DNA of 59,093 nt from Gammaproteobacteria bacterium (GCA_022826885.1 JAJDUB010000042.1:1-59093), one strand, 5' to 3'. Shown: positions 16,355 to 24,904, counted from the stretch's first letter. The notes: generated by a model from the letters alone, not told the origin. A program made the numbers and translations.

Positions 16355-17548
16355 ATGAAATTTAATACAACCAAGTTCACGGCTGTTCTGAGTTCGCTGG
16401 CGCTGGTAGGTGCATTGAGCATGCCCACCAATGCGGCAGTTGTCCTGGGTGGCGCGGACGGTTGGGAAGTCAGCTACGGCGGCTTTATCAACCTGTTCTA
16501 TACCCAGAGTGATTTCGGCAGCGAAGACAGCGCCCACCTGAATGAGGGCCTGTTGCCTGCCTTCCATACCATGACGGTCAAGACCCCCGAGGTCAACGGC
16601 CTCACGGGCACCGGTCAGATTACGTTCGCAGTGGACAGTTCCAGCGAGAAGGGCAGCCGGCTGAACAAATCCGGTGTGTTGGGAACCGGTTCCAACATCG
16701 ATATGCGTGAAGTCTTCTTCAACGTGTCTGGCGATTTCGGCACCATTAGCGTAGGCCGCACCCTGGCCCTGTTCGGACGTCAGTCTATTTTGAAAGACAT
16801 CACATTGTTTGGTGTGGGTTATCTGTTAGGTCCGGATGGTGGCGGCACCACCTTGGGTCGTATCGGCGCCGGTTATGTATATCCTGATTTCCGTACCCGG
16901 TTTGTCTACCAGTCCCCTGATATGAACGGTTTTCAACTGTCTGTAGGCATTTTTGACCCACAAGAGCCTCTGGGGGGCGCCATACCTTCTGAAACCGATA
17001 CACCCCAGTTCCAGGCTGAGGCCACTTTCAACTCCTCATTTGAAGGCGGCAGCTTCAGCGGTTGGGCCGGTTTCCTCTGGCAGGAACAGGAAATTATGGC
17101 TCATGGCGGATCACCTGGGGGTGACGTGGAATCCGTAGGCTGGAATGTCGGCGCTCAGGTCTCTGCTCAAGGATTCAGCATGACCGGTCAATACTACGAC
17201 GGTGAAGCATTGGATACCCTGGTGTTCAACACGGGCGGCGGGTTTGGTTTTGGATGTAATGCCATGGGTTGTAAGGAAGCCAACAACGACGGTTTCTACG
17301 TCCAGGCCAGCTATACTTTCAATGGCGTCACCAAGATCGGCGGTGGTTACGGTGAATCCAAACAGGATGCTGATCCCATGTATGGTATCGCTGAAGTGCA
17401 GGGTGATTTGTGGACTCTGGGCGTTTACCATGACGTCAATTCCTGGCTGAAGGTCGTTGCCGAATACGGCAATTATAGTAACAACTCACTCGGCCTGCCT
17501 CTTGATGACGTCGATACCTTCTCCATCGGCGGGTTTCTGCTCTGGTAA
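16355..17548 (+). CDS. Outer-membrane porin (general porin-like)
   Basis: A 397-residue beta-barrel protein. The signal peptide runs MKFNTTKF, hydrophobic core, cleavage after TNA (about residue 27). The mature part is a chain of alternating amphipathic strands (WEVSYGGFINLFY, TGQITFAVDSSSEKGSRLNK, MREVFFNVSGDFGTISVGRTLALFGRQ, TRFVYQSPDMNGFQLSVGIFD, FSMTGQYYDGEAL, GFYVQASYTF). The C-terminus is a strand ending in aromatic Trp (FSIGGFLLW), as BAM substrates require. Of two adjacent ATGs, 16355 is chosen because GGAGG lies 6 nt upstream. The pore specificity cannot be read. A strong terminator follows. Confidence 0.85.
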   Translation: MKFNTTKFTAVLSSLALVGALSMPTNAAVVLGGADGWEVSYGGFINLFYTQSDFGSEDSAHLNEGLLPAFHTMTVKTPEVNGLTGTGQITFAVDSSSEKGSRLNKSGVLGTGSNIDMREVFFNVSGDFGTISVGRTLALFGRQSILKDITLFGVGYLLGPDGGGTTLGRIGAGYVYPDFRTRFVYQSPDMNGFQLSVGIFDPQEPLGGAIPSETDTPQFQAEATFNSSFEGGSFSGWAGFLWQEQEIMAHGGSPGGDVESVGWNVGAQVSAQGFSMTGQYYDGEALDTLVFNTGGGFGFGCNAMGCKEANNDGFYVQASYTFNGVTKIGGGYGESKQDADPMYGIAEVQGDLWTLGVYHDVNSWLKVVAEYGNYSNNSLGLPLDDVDTFSIGGFLLW

Positions 17549-17590
17549 GCCTGTATTAAGCAAAAGAGGGTCCTTCGGGTCCCGACGAAA

Positions 17591-17613
17591 AGGCGCACAC
17601 TGTGCGCCTTTTT
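17591..17613 (+). terminator. Rho-independent terminator after the porin (copy 1 of 2)
   Basis: GGCGCACA/TGTGCGCC stem followed by TTTTTG. A nearly identical 28-bp sequence lies at 19528-19550. Confidence 0.85.
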
Positions 17614-17634
17614 GTTTTGGTTGAGAGAATTCCT

Positions 17635-17847
17635 ATGCGGGTTAGGTATGAATTGATTATTTATTGGAGCGACAAAGACGAGGCATTTATTGTGGAGGTC
17701 CTGGAACTGCCCGGGTGTATGGCCGATGGAAAAACATACAGGGAAGCTGTTGCCAATGCTGAAAGAGTCATCGAAGAGTGGCTCGAAGCCGCCCACGAGC
17801 TTGGTCGATACGTGCCCGAACCGAAGGGCCGGCTGATATACGCCTGA
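17635..17847 (+). CDS. HicB-family antitoxin-like protein (no HicA partner seen)
   Basis: A 70-residue HicB fold: an initial strand RYELIIYWSDKDEAF, then VEVLELPGCMADGKTYREAVANAERVIEEWLE, and the conserved tail VPEPKGRL. Classical HicB proteins neutralise the HicA mRNA interferase. No HicA-type (dsRBD-like) gene precedes or follows, so this is an orphan or a stand-alone relative. It begins 22 bp after the porin terminator, at the left edge of a small accessory segment. Confidence 0.75.
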   Translation: MRVRYELIIYWSDKDEAFIVEVLELPGCMADGKTYREAVANAERVIEEWLEAAHELGRYVPEPKGRLIYA

Positions 17848-17883
17848 TCATTCCAGCCGATCAAATTCTCTTTGATTGTTGTG

Positions 17884-18069
17884 CTATTTATTTGATAAAT
17901 CGGATTGTGTAATTATCCGCTTCTCAGCGGGTGCCGGCCGACCCCTCTCCTTAGCATTCTTTGTCTCGGCGTTCGACATCTTCGCGACGATGCCCATGGC
18001 TTTAGCTTTGGCAGCAATTCGCACTTCCGGCTTGATATTATTTCTATGTTCGTTAAGTGACTTGACCAT
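17884..18069 (-). pseudogene. Degenerate HigA-type antitoxin (N-terminal part only)
   Basis: A 61-residue ORF 13 bp downstream of a HigB-like toxin, preceded by GGAGG. Its first half (KSLNEHRNNIKPEVR..AKAKAMGIVAKM) resembles the N-terminal helix of XRE-type antitoxins that follow such toxins. The HTH DNA-binding domain that should come next is missing. The second half (NAKERGRPAPAEKR) is unrelated and basic. It may still bind the toxin through the N-terminal segment, or be a decayed gene. Confidence 0.55.
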
Positions 18070-18082
18070 GGTGTACCTCCGT

Positions 18083-18442
18083 CTATTTGAACCCTTCATT
18101 ATCCAGGTAATTTAAAAATTCGCGCTCTGCCAATGGGATCATCCGCTGATAAAATCGCTTATCCTTTTTACCATCTTTACGGCCACCACATAGCAGGACA
18201 GCACGTCGTTTCGGATCAAAGGCATAAAATACGCGGTAGGGGTTTCCGGCATGCTGAATGATCAACTCTTTCAGATTCTTAACTTTGCGCGTAGCTTTCA
18301 AGGTGTCCGTATAAGGTCGTGATAACCACGGACCTGTCATTTCCAGTACCTCAACCATTGCCAGTACGTCTTCCTGTTCCCTGTCGGTTAAAGCCAGAAA
18401 CCATTTCTCATACTCCTCAGTGACCAGAATTTTCCATATCAT
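18083..18442 (-). CDS. RelE/HigB-type toxin (Gp49-like family)
   Basis: A 119-residue protein beginning IWKILVTEEYEKWFLAL. It contains LKATRKVKNLKELIIQHAGNP then YRVFYAFDPKRRAVLLCGG and a KKDKRFYQRMIPLAE tail, the standard layout of HigB/Gp49-like ribosome-dependent mRNA interferases. The start is placed at ATG 18442, where family homology begins; an upstream in-frame ATG at 18490 adds 16 unrelated residues. Toxin-first order with the antitoxin downstream is usual for higBA. The antitoxin here appears truncated, so either the toxin is weakened or the short protein suffices. Confidence 0.82.
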   Translation of the reverse strand: MIWKILVTEEYEKWFLALTDREQEDVLAMVEVLEMTGPWLSRPYTDTLKATRKVKNLKELIIQHAGNPYRVFYAFDPKRRAVLLCGGRKDGKKDKRFYQRMIPLAEREFLNYLDNEGFK

Positions 18443-18630
18443 TTTCACACTCCCTGAATAGAACCTACACTTAGACCGATATATTGTCAATCATTTGTTA
18501 TTCCCGGATTCCACATTAGAAAGTGGCAGACCATCCAATGATAAATTATTGACAGTATCCTATACTGAGCGGAATGATAGAATACGTGTTATATCTGCAA
18601 GACAAATGACACCGCGGGAACGCAGAGCTT

Positions 18631-18834
18631 ATGAACAACGATGATGATACCCTCAGAGCAGAATACCCTGAAGAACTGATAAAATCCGGAATTCGCGGAA
18701 AATATGCCAGGCAATATCGTGAAGGCACGAACATTGTCCTTATCGAGCCTGATTTGCACAAATTATTCCCTGATTCAGATGCCGTAAACCGTGCACTGCG
18801 TGAGTACCTTGCCGAAAAACAGTTGACGACTTGA
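18631..18834 (+). CDS. Small hypothetical protein (possible antitoxin-like)
   Basis: A 67-residue, acidic N-terminus ORF: the segment RGKYARQYREGTNIVLIEPDLHKLFPDSDAVNRALREYL has a strand followed by helices, as in small ribbon-helix-helix or BrnA/CopG-like antitoxins. I cannot assign a family. It sits in the toxin-antitoxin segment between the two terminator copies and is divergent from higB. Confidence 0.45.
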   Translation: MNNDDDTLRAEYPEELIKSGIRGKYARQYREGTNIVLIEPDLHKLFPDSDAVNRALREYLAEKQLTT

Positions 18835-18864
18835 AAAGTTGGACGGAGATAAGGAGGCAGGAAA

Positions 18865-19026
18865 ATGAGCCCTGAAATGTACAGCATTATCGGCATGGGT
18901 CTGGCATTAGCCGGACTGATCATGCCCAAATTGTCAGAGATCGATAACCACATCGCGGAATTAAGAGAAAGAATGGCGCGTATTGAGGCACTGATTGAGG
19001 GTTTTACCGGGAGGACTCCACAATAA
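18865..19026 (+). CDS. Small membrane/coiled-coil protein, 53 residues
   Basis: This short gene starts at ATG 18865 with AAGGAGG 8 nt upstream. It has one hydrophobic helix (SIIGMGLALAGLIM) followed by a heptad-like segment (ISEL-type spacing in LSEIDNHIAELRERMARIE). It has the same helix-plus-coiled-coil plan as the 122-residue protein at 19146, suggesting a related or co-operating pair. Function unknown. Confidence 0.55.
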   Translation: MSPEMYSIIGMGLALAGLIMPKLSEIDNHIAELRERMARIEALIEGFTGRTPQ

Positions 19027-19145
19027 ATTCCGGGTAAATTCCGGAGATACAACACTTAATACGTGACAAAATACGTTGAAGTTATTCCACAGCAGCCCTT
19101 TACTGTGTCTTGGGATTTACGGTATGTCTTTAATAAGGAGGTAAC

Positions 19146-19514
19146 ATGAAACAGGAAACTCTTGCCGCGCCCCCGGAAGGGAATTTTAACCATATCTACG
19201 AGTTGGGAAAGCTCTCCGGTGAAGTGAAGGTTCTCAAGTGGGGAGCCGCCATTTCGATCACCATGATTTTCGCCTACCTTACTTTCCTGTCACAACAGGT
19301 CAGCGGGCTACGAACTAGCCTGGAACAACAGGTCAGTGAGGTACGAACCAGCCTGGAACAGCAGGTCGGTGAGGTAAGGGACGAGGTCAGCGCCATCAAA
19401 GAAGGGCAAAGCATTATACGCGAACGCCTGGGTGTGATTGAACAGCGTCTTACGGGTATGGATCAACGCATCACTGCTAACGACAAAAGAATCAACATCC
19501 ACTCGCATTTGTAA
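19146..19514 (+). CDS. Membrane-anchored coiled-coil protein with 11-residue repeats
   Basis: 122 residues: a cytoplasmic N-terminus, one transmembrane helix (about 32-50, WGAAISITMIFAYLTFL), then a long coiled coil. The coil contains LRTSLEQQVSE / VRTSLEQQVGE units encoded by a 33-bp tandem repeat. GGAGG lies upstream of the ATG. The last third (IIRERLGVIEQRLTGMDQRI) continues the heptads. Proteins of this type (DUF1640/phage-like or Bdr-like) often occur near toxin-antitoxin genes; I cannot assign one. A terminator follows 14 bp after the stop. Confidence 0.6.
   Translation: MKQETLAAPPEGNFNHIYELGKLSGEVKVLKWGAAISITMIFAYLTFLSQQVSGLRTSLEQQVSEVRTSLEQQVGEVRDEVSAIKEGQSIIRERLGVIEQRLTGMDQRITANDKRINIHSHL
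19293..19376 (+). repeat. 33-bp in-frame tandem repeat in the coiled-coil gene
   Basis: Units at 19293-19325 and 19326-19358 differ at 4 positions; a third partial unit runs to about 19376. Each encodes 11 residues of coiled coil, so copy-number change keeps the frame. Confidence 0.7.
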
Positions 19515-19527
19515 CGAAATAAGATAA

Positions 19528-19550
19528 GGGCGCACACTGTGCGCCTTTTT
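19528..19550 (+). terminator. Rho-independent terminator (copy 2 of 2)
   Basis: The same GGCGCACA/TGTGCGCC-TTTTTG sequence and 3' flank (GTTTTGG) as at 17591-17613. It ends the coiled-coil gene and directly precedes the SHOCT protein gene. Confidence 0.85.
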
Positions 19551-19557
19551 GTTTTGG

Positions 19558-20532
19558 ATGTTGTATAATTTTCCCGTGAGAAGTCTTTCAAAAACCGCCG
19601 TCCTGTACCTGTTCCTGCTATTGTACGCAGGCATTGTCCGGGCTGATCTGCTGCCCAACTTCGGCGCGAACGATGAGGTCCTGTGGAGATCCGGCAGCAA
19701 CCTGTATATCCGGTTGACGGACCAGGACCAGTCAAAAAAGGATGTGACGCCGCCGAACCAGCACCCTGTGCAGTTGAATGCAAACCAGATTACTAACGCG
19801 CTCGAGGGTCTTGAAGCCTGGACCGGCGGGGGGTTCTTCAAGAAAAAACAACTCAGGAGGCTGTTTTCCCTGCAACAGGCCCGCCTGCTCGGACAGTTCA
19901 TCAGCACCGGACTGGCCAAAGCCAGGCCGGACCAGGACATCGTCTTTGTGCTGGCCCGTTCGGAAAAGAAGTACTTCGTACTCCAGAACACGGGTCATAC
20001 GGGAGGGCGCGCTTTCCACTTGAACGGCAAGTTGCATCTCATCATCGGTGATTATGACAACGAAGGCGACAGGTTCCAGGAAACGGTTGAGAAAAGCCAT
20101 GGTATAACGGAAACCAGGCAGTACTTCAAACACGGTCGCCGGGCCAAATCCGTCGGCTTCAAGGGGCCGATAGTGGCCCAAGCCGGCGTTGAGCTTCATG
20201 TGGACGGCAGGAAAACGCGCCGGGACTGGATAGAGATAGACCTGGAACAAGCGGCAACGGTGTACCTGGCGGAAAAGGCGGAACAGGCGCCGCAAGAGAC
20301 CGTGACCAGTGCAGCCATGCAGGCCGAGGCCGCCAGGATGGCGCGGGAACGGCGGGAAATGCGCCTGGAGATGGCGAAGATGCGCAAGGAGATGCAATCC
20401 TCGCCGGGCGGGGATAATTCCGGCCAGACGATAGAGCAAAGACTGTTGACCCTGAAGGAACTACGCGACAAGGAATTGATCAGCCCCGAAGAGTATCAAC
20501 AGAAACGGGAAGAGATCCTGGGCGACATATAA
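19558..20532 (+). CDS. Exported protein with C-terminal SHOCT domain, function unknown
   Basis: About 324 residues. The N-terminus is a signal peptide (RSLSKTAVLYLFLLLYAGIVRA). A beta-rich middle domain follows (DEVLWRSGSNLYIRLTDQD, FVLARSEKKYFVLQNTG, HLIIGDYDNEGD), then a charged coiled coil (EAARMARERREMRLEMAKMRKEM). The end is a SHOCT domain (QRLLTLKELRDKELISPEEY). The start is uncertain: ATG 19558 overlaps the 3' flank of the terminator, GTG 19576 gives a cleaner signal peptide, and TATAAT at 19564-19569 may be a -10 box. SHOCT tails usually mediate oligomerisation. Confidence 0.7.
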   Translation: MLYNFPVRSLSKTAVLYLFLLLYAGIVRADLLPNFGANDEVLWRSGSNLYIRLTDQDQSKKDVTPPNQHPVQLNANQITNALEGLEAWTGGGFFKKKQLRRLFSLQQARLLGQFISTGLAKARPDQDIVFVLARSEKKYFVLQNTGHTGGRAFHLNGKLHLIIGDYDNEGDRFQETVEKSHGITETRQYFKHGRRAKSVGFKGPIVAQAGVELHVDGRKTRRDWIEIDLEQAATVYLAEKAEQAPQETVTSAAMQAEAARMARERREMRLEMAKMRKEMQSSPGGDNSGQTIEQRLLTLKELRDKELISPEEYQQKREEILGDI

Positions 20533-20627
20533 TCATCCGGCCCGGGACCAAAGAAATCCGGTTTCAATTCCGCTCTCTCATTCCGGTGCAGTTATTCCGG
20601 CGCAAATCAGCCACATCCAAAACTTCC

Positions 20628-21575
20628 ATGCGAGAGTTATACCCGGAAATTGAGGCGTCAAGGAGTTATCGCCTGAAGGTAGACCCGCTTCATACCGTTT
20701 ATGTCGAGGAGGCCGGCAACCCCCGCGGCATTCCGGTCATCTTCCTGCACGGGGGACCCGGTTCAGGCTGCAACGAGAACCACCGCCGTTACTTCAATCC
20801 GAAAAAATACCGGGTGGTCCTGTTCGACCAGCGCGGCTGCAACCGCTCGACACCTGCCGGCGAGACGAGGAACAATTCAACCCCGGAACTGTTGCAGGAC
20901 ATCGAACGCATCAGGGAACACCTGGGCATAGAGCAATGGCTGGTGTTCGGCGGTTCCTGGGGCGCCACCCTGGGCCTGCTCTACGCGCAGTCACACCCTT
21001 CCCGGGTGCTGGGCATGGTCCTGCGCGGCACCTTCCTGGCCCGGCAGAAAGACCTGGACTGGTTCGGCAGGAAAGGCGCCAGCATGATCTTTCCCGACTA
21101 CTGGCAGGATTTTACCGAAGTCATACCGGGCCCGGAAAGAAGCGACCTCATATCGGCCTATTACACCCGGGTCCATGGCGCAGACAGGAAAGCCCGGGAA
21201 ACCGCGGCCCTGGCCTGGTCCAAATGGGCGGGCCGGCTGGTTACTTACCTGCTGCCGGGCGCGGACTATACGCCGGGCGATGTCGGCAAGACCGTACGGG
21301 AAGTGCTGATAGAAACCCACTATGCCATGCATCGTTACTTTATCGATGAAAACCGGATCCTGGATAACGCGGCGTTACTCCCGTCCGTGCCGGTCCGGAT
21401 CGTCCACGGCCGCCGCGACCTGACCTGCACCCTGGACGCGTCCTGGTCCCTGCACCGGGCGCTGCCGGACTCTGAACTGGTGATCGTGAAAGAAGGGGGG
21501 CACCTGGCCGGTGAGTCCGTCATGGTGGATGCCCTGGTCACTGCGACCGATGACATGGCGAAGCGGCTGGGTTGA
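20628..21575 (+). CDS. pip: Proline iminopeptidase (prolyl aminopeptidase)
   Basis: A 315-residue alpha/beta hydrolase of peptidase family S33. The oxyanion motif is HGGPGSG, DQRGCNRS is typical of Pip, the nucleophile elbow is GGSWGATLG, and the acid and base lie in HGRRDL and EGGHLAGE. It releases N-terminal proline from peptides in the cytosol. The start at ATG 20628 (RELYPEIEAS) matches the family N-terminus; an upstream GTG at 20586 is less likely. It abuts folP (stop and start adjacent), so both are on one transcript. Confidence 0.9.
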   Translation: MRELYPEIEASRSYRLKVDPLHTVYVEEAGNPRGIPVIFLHGGPGSGCNENHRRYFNPKKYRVVLFDQRGCNRSTPAGETRNNSTPELLQDIERIREHLGIEQWLVFGGSWGATLGLLYAQSHPSRVLGMVLRGTFLARQKDLDWFGRKGASMIFPDYWQDFTEVIPGPERSDLISAYYTRVHGADRKARETAALAWSKWAGRLVTYLLPGADYTPGDVGKTVREVLIETHYAMHRYFIDENRILDNAALLPSVPVRIVHGRRDLTCTLDASWSLHRALPDSELVIVKEGGHLAGESVMVDALVTATDDMAKRLG

Positions 21576-22409
21576 ATGTCTGACACGCCATCCAAACCGC
21601 TGCTCATGGGTGTCCTCAACGTGACCCCGGACAGTTTCTCCGACGGCGGCCTTCACCATGACCGGAACATGGCCGTTGCGCGTGCCCGTGAAATGGTGGA
21701 ACTGGGCGCGGATATCATTGATATCGGGGGTGAATCCACACGCCCGGGAGCGGACCGGGTGTCGATAGATGAACAACTGAAGCGCGTAATTCCGGTCATC
21801 AGGCAACTGCAACAGGAACTCCCAGCCGAACTCCCGATCAGTATCGATACCACCTCCACCCAGGTTGCCGGCGCCGCGCTGGAACAGGGAGCCACCGTCG
21901 TCAATGATATCTCCGCGGGACAGGACGACCCCGGTATGTTCAGCCTGGTCGCCGAAGCCGAAACACCGTACATCATCATGCACATGCAGGGTACCCCCAG
22001 GACCATGCAGGATAACCCGCGCTATGACGACGTCGTGGCCGAGATCCGATCTTTCCTGCTGGAACGCGCCGCGGCAGCCGAAGATGCGGGCGTCAGGCAG
22101 GAGAACCTGGTGATAGACCCGGGCATCGGTTTCGGCAAGTCAAAACGCGACAACCTGGACATCATAATGAACCTCGAAAGTTTCACGGAAACCGGCTACA
22201 AGGTGATGCTGGGCGCAAGCCGGAAACGCTTCATGGGTTCAATCTGTGACATAAACGAGTATAGCGAACTGGTAGGAGCCACCTGCGCCACCACGGCCAT
22301 CGGGGTCTTCGCAGGCGTCCACATACTGCGCGTGCATGACATAAAGGAAAACCGCCAGGCCCTGGATGTAGCCTGGGCGCTTTTGGAAAGAAAAAGGGGA
22401 CGGATTTAA
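21576..22409 (+). CDS. folP: Dihydropteroate synthase
   Basis: A 277-residue TIM-barrel enzyme of folate synthesis that joins p-aminobenzoate to the pterin diphosphate. Visible motifs are GVLNVTPDSFSDGG, GGESTRPGA, the DIS strand, MHMQGTPRTMQ, IDPGIGFGK and GASRKRF. The ATG follows the pip stop without a gap. The last residues (KRGRI) and the TAA stop are contributed by the palindromic repeat at 22396-22419. A second, divergent DHPS-like protein (DUF6513 type) at 24945 probably serves the methanopterin branch. Confidence 0.95.
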   Translation: MSDTPSKPLLMGVLNVTPDSFSDGGLHHDRNMAVARAREMVELGADIIDIGGESTRPGADRVSIDEQLKRVIPVIRQLQQELPAELPISIDTTSTQVAGAALEQGATVVNDISAGQDDPGMFSLVAEAETPYIIMHMQGTPRTMQDNPRYDDVVAEIRSFLLERAAAAEDAGVRQENLVIDPGIGFGKSKRDNLDIIMNLESFTETGYKVMLGASRKRFMGSICDINEYSELVGATCATTAIGVFAGVHILRVHDIKENRQALDVAWALLERKRGRI

Positions 22410-22419
22410 ATCCGTCCCC
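22396..22419. repeat. REP palindrome family R2 overlapping the folP stop
   Basis: GGGGACGGATTT/AAATCCGTCCCC is a perfect 24-nt palindrome. The folP stop codon is the central TAA. The copy at 34913 plays the same part for mobB. Confidence 0.85.
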
Positions 22420-22422
22420 AAT

Positions 22423-23571
22423 TCAGACTGTAACCCCGTCCCTCGTCAACTCCTTCGAGTTCCGCATGTTCCGGAACACCAGTGGCTTGCTTTCAAATTC
22501 TTTCGTGCCGGACAGGCTGCCGATCCGGTCCACGTCCGCGTGTAATTGCCCGTGGTGGGGGGATTTATCGCACACGGGGTCGGCGTTGGTAGCGTCGCCC
22601 GTGAGCATATAAGCCTGGCAACGGCAGCCGCCGAAGTCCTTTTCCTTCTCCGGGCAGCTCCTGCACGGTTCCTGCATCCAGTCGAAGCCGCGGAATTTAT
22701 TGAAGGCATCGGAGTCGTTCCATATATGGTCGATACTATGGTCCCTGACGTTGGGGAATTCCAGTCCCGGTAACTGCGCCGCGGCGTGGCAGGGCAGGGC
22801 GCTGCCGTCCGGGGCGATGGTGAGGAAAATCGATCCCCAGCCGTTCATGCAGGCCTTGGGACGGTTCTCGAAGTAATCCGGGATGACATAGATGATCTTC
22901 ATCCTGTCCTTCATCTTTTCCTGGTACTCCTTCGCCACGACTTCAGCCCTGGCGAGCTGCTCCCGGGTCGGCAGCAACTGGTCGATATTGACTCTTGACC
23001 AGCCGTAATACTGGGTGCTGGCCAGTTCCACGTAATCGGCGTTCAAATCCACGGTCATGTCCAGGATATCCCGGATCTGGTCGACATTTTTCCGGTGCAG
23101 CACGATGTTCAGCACCATGGGATACTCGAATTCCTTGACCACCCTGGCCATCTCCTGCTTGTGGCGGAAACTTTTCGTGCCGCCGAGGTAGTTGTTCAAC
23201 TCCTCGTTACTGGCCTGGAAGCTGATCTGGATATGGTCCAGGCCCGCTTCCTTGAAGGCTTTCACCCGGTCAGCGTCCATGCCCACCCCGGAGGTAATCA
23301 GGTTGGTGTAATAACCCAGGCGCCTCGCCTCGGTGATCAGTTCCTCCAGGTCGCGCCGCACCAGGGGTTCGCCGCCGGAGAAGCCTAACTGGGTCGCACC
23401 CATCTTGCGCGCCTGCTGTAACACCCGGGTCCAGTCTTCGGTGCTGAGTTCGTCGTTGTATTTGGCAATCTCTACCGGGTTGGAGCAGTAGGGGCACTGC
23501 AACGGGCAACGGTAGGTGAGTTCGGCCAGCAGCCAGAGCGGCCTGCTACGATTTGTATCTGATCCAGCCAT
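22423..23571 (-). CDS. pqqE: PqqA peptide cyclase (radical SAM, PQQ synthesis)
   Basis: 382 residues from ATG 23571. The radical-SAM cluster motif is CPLQCPYC, with SGGEPL for SAM binding. A C-terminal SPASM domain carries further cysteines ([31 protein letters not shown] and DPVC). PqqE makes the Glu-Tyr carbon-carbon bond in PqqA, assisted by PqqD. The start overlaps the pqqD end by 26 nt; an earlier ATG at 23583 is possible. It is the last gene of the pqqC-pqqD-pqqE operon on the minus strand and ends 3 bp from the R2 palindrome. Confidence 0.95.
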   Translation of the reverse strand: MAGSDTNRSRPLWLLAELTYRCPLQCPYCSNPVEIAKYNDELSTEDWTRVLQQARKMGATQLGFSGGEPLVRRDLEELITEARRLGYYTNLITSGVGMDADRVKAFKEAGLDHIQISFQASNEELNNYLGGTKSFRHKQEMARVVKEFEYPMVLNIVLHRKNVDQIRDILDMTVDLNADYVELASTQYYGWSRVNIDQLLPTREQLARAEVVAKEYQEKMKDRMKIIYVIPDYFENRPKACMNGWGSIFLTIAPDGSALPCHAAAQLPGLEFPNVRDHSIDHIWNDSDAFNKFRGFDWMQEPCRSCPEKEKDFGGCRCQAYMLTGDATNADPVCDKSPHHGQLHADVDRIGSLSGTKEFESKPLVFRNMRNSKELTRDGVTV

Positions 23572-23809
23572 TGTTTCTCGCATTGTCTAAAAAGTTACGG
23601 ACGTCGTCTTTCAGGTCGACCCCGGGGAACGCGCCCTCAAGTTCGGTGATGATCTCTTCGGTGCTCTTGACACCGTCACAGCGTTTCATGATCTCGCCGG
23701 CGCTGCCGCTGAGTTTCACCATGCCTTCCGGGTACAGGATCACGTAACAGTCCTGGGCCTCTTCCCACTGGAAGCGGAAAGTCGGGGCGATTTCAGGAAT
23801 ATTATTCAT
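23546..23809 (-). CDS. pqqD: PqqD, PqqA-binding chaperone
   Basis: An 87-residue winged-helix RiPP recognition element: [36 protein letters not shown] then [12 protein letters not shown]. It presents the PqqA peptide to PqqE. It overlaps pqqE and is separated from pqqC by 79 bp that hold an R1 hairpin. In some genomes pqqC and pqqD are fused; here they are separate. Confidence 0.93.
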   Translation of the reverse strand: MNNIPEIAPTFRFQWEEAQDCYVILYPEGMVKLSGSAGEIMKRCDGVKSTEEIITELEGAFPGVDLKDDVRNFLDNARNNGWIRYKS

Positions 23810-23818
23810 AAACTCTCC

Positions 23819-23861
23819 GGGGTCAGAGTAAGAAATTCGCCAGAATTTTTACTCTGACCCC
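23819..23861. repeat. REP hairpin family R1 inside the pqq operon
   Basis: GGGGTCAGAGTAAGAAATTC...TTTTTACTCTGACCCC lies between pqqC and pqqD. It is identical, with flanking bases (CTCC and A), to the copy at 24826-24868 that lies upstream of pqqC, so the two bracket pqqC. Confidence 0.85.
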
Positions 23862-23888
23862 AGGATATTGGATTCCAGGTATCTGTAT

Positions 23889-24623
23889 TCATGCATCCAC
23901 ACAGTAATAAGGTGGCCTGTCCTCAATATAAGCCATCCACATGGCATCCAGCATGGTCCAGAGTATATCCAGCTTCAGTTGCAGGATGTTCAGCGCCCGC
24001 TCCTGCTCCGCCCGGGTCCTGAAATAATCCAGGGTCACGTCCAGGCCGTGCTGCACGTCCCGCCTCGCTTCGCTCAGCCGTTTGCGGAAGTAGTTGTATC
24101 CCTGGGCGTCTATCCAGGTGTAATGCTGCGGCCAGTTGTCCAGCCGCTTCTGGTGTATCTTCGGGGCGAACAGCTCGGTGAGCGATGAACAGGCGGCTTC
24201 CTGCCAGGTGGCCGTGCGGGCGAAGTTGTAGTAAGCGTCTATGGCGAAACGCACGCCGGGCAGCACGCGTTCCTCGGAGATCAATTCGTTCCGGTCCAGG
24301 CCCACGGCCTCACCCAGTTGCAGCCAGGCCTCGATGCCGCCGTCCTCACCGTCCTGGCCGTCATGATCGATAATGCGTTGCACCCATTGGCGTCTCACGT
24401 CCCGTTCGCGGCAATTGGCCATGATCGCGGCATCCTTCACGGGGATGCTGGTCTGGTAGTAGAACCGGTTGGCCACCCAGCCCTGTATCGCCGGCTTGTC
24501 CAGTTTTCCCGAATTCATCAGCACGTGGAAGGGATGATGGATATGATAGTATCTCTCCTTGTCGCGCAAGCGCTGTTCGAATTCCTGCCGGGACCACGGA
24601 GCCTGTGTTTCTGTAATACCCAT
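23889..24623 (-). CDS. pqqC: Pyrroloquinoline-quinone synthase
   Basis: A 244-residue all-helical oxidase that performs the last step of PQQ formation without cofactor or metal. Family signatures are [28 protein letters not shown], the active-site segment [19 protein letters not shown] and [13 protein letters not shown] with [17 protein letters not shown]. It is the first gene of the pqqCDE operon. No pqqA-like peptide gene lies in the 320 bp upstream. PQQ would serve an exported alcohol/methanol dehydrogenase whose accessory proteins are at 9.6-11.5 kb. Confidence 0.95.
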   Translation of the reverse strand: MGITETQAPWSRQEFEQRLRDKERYYHIHHPFHVLMNSGKLDKPAIQGWVANRFYYQTSIPVKDAAIMANCRERDVRRQWVQRIIDHDGQDGEDGGIEAWLQLGEAVGLDRNELISEERVLPGVRFAIDAYYNFARTATWQEAACSSLTELFAPKIHQKRLDNWPQHYTWIDAQGYNYFRKRLSEARRDVQHGLDVTLDYFRTRAEQERALNILQLKLDILWTMLDAMWMAYIEDRPPYYCVDA

Positions 24624-24825
24624 TTACGCCTCTTCGTTTATCTGCTCTGAATAATGGAGCGAAAATCATGCCAGATCCCGCAGCGTTCCCCACAGAATAA
24701 ATAAGCCAAATAAAACAATAAGTTATGAGATCGGCAAATAAACAATTATAACAGGATGAGCCGTTATATTAAACCACTCGACAACGGATATGGTTCATAT
24801 AAACCAATTATAATTCCAAATCTCC

Positions 24826-24868
24826 GGGGTCAGAGTAAGAAATTCGCCAGAATTTTTACTCTGACCCC
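24826..24868. repeat. REP hairpin family R1
   Basis: Base-for-base the same as the copy at 23819-23861, about 1 kb away in the same orientation. Confidence 0.85.
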
Positions 24869-24904
24869 AACTATCAGATAACAATGTAACTTTTATGTTC
24901 ATCC

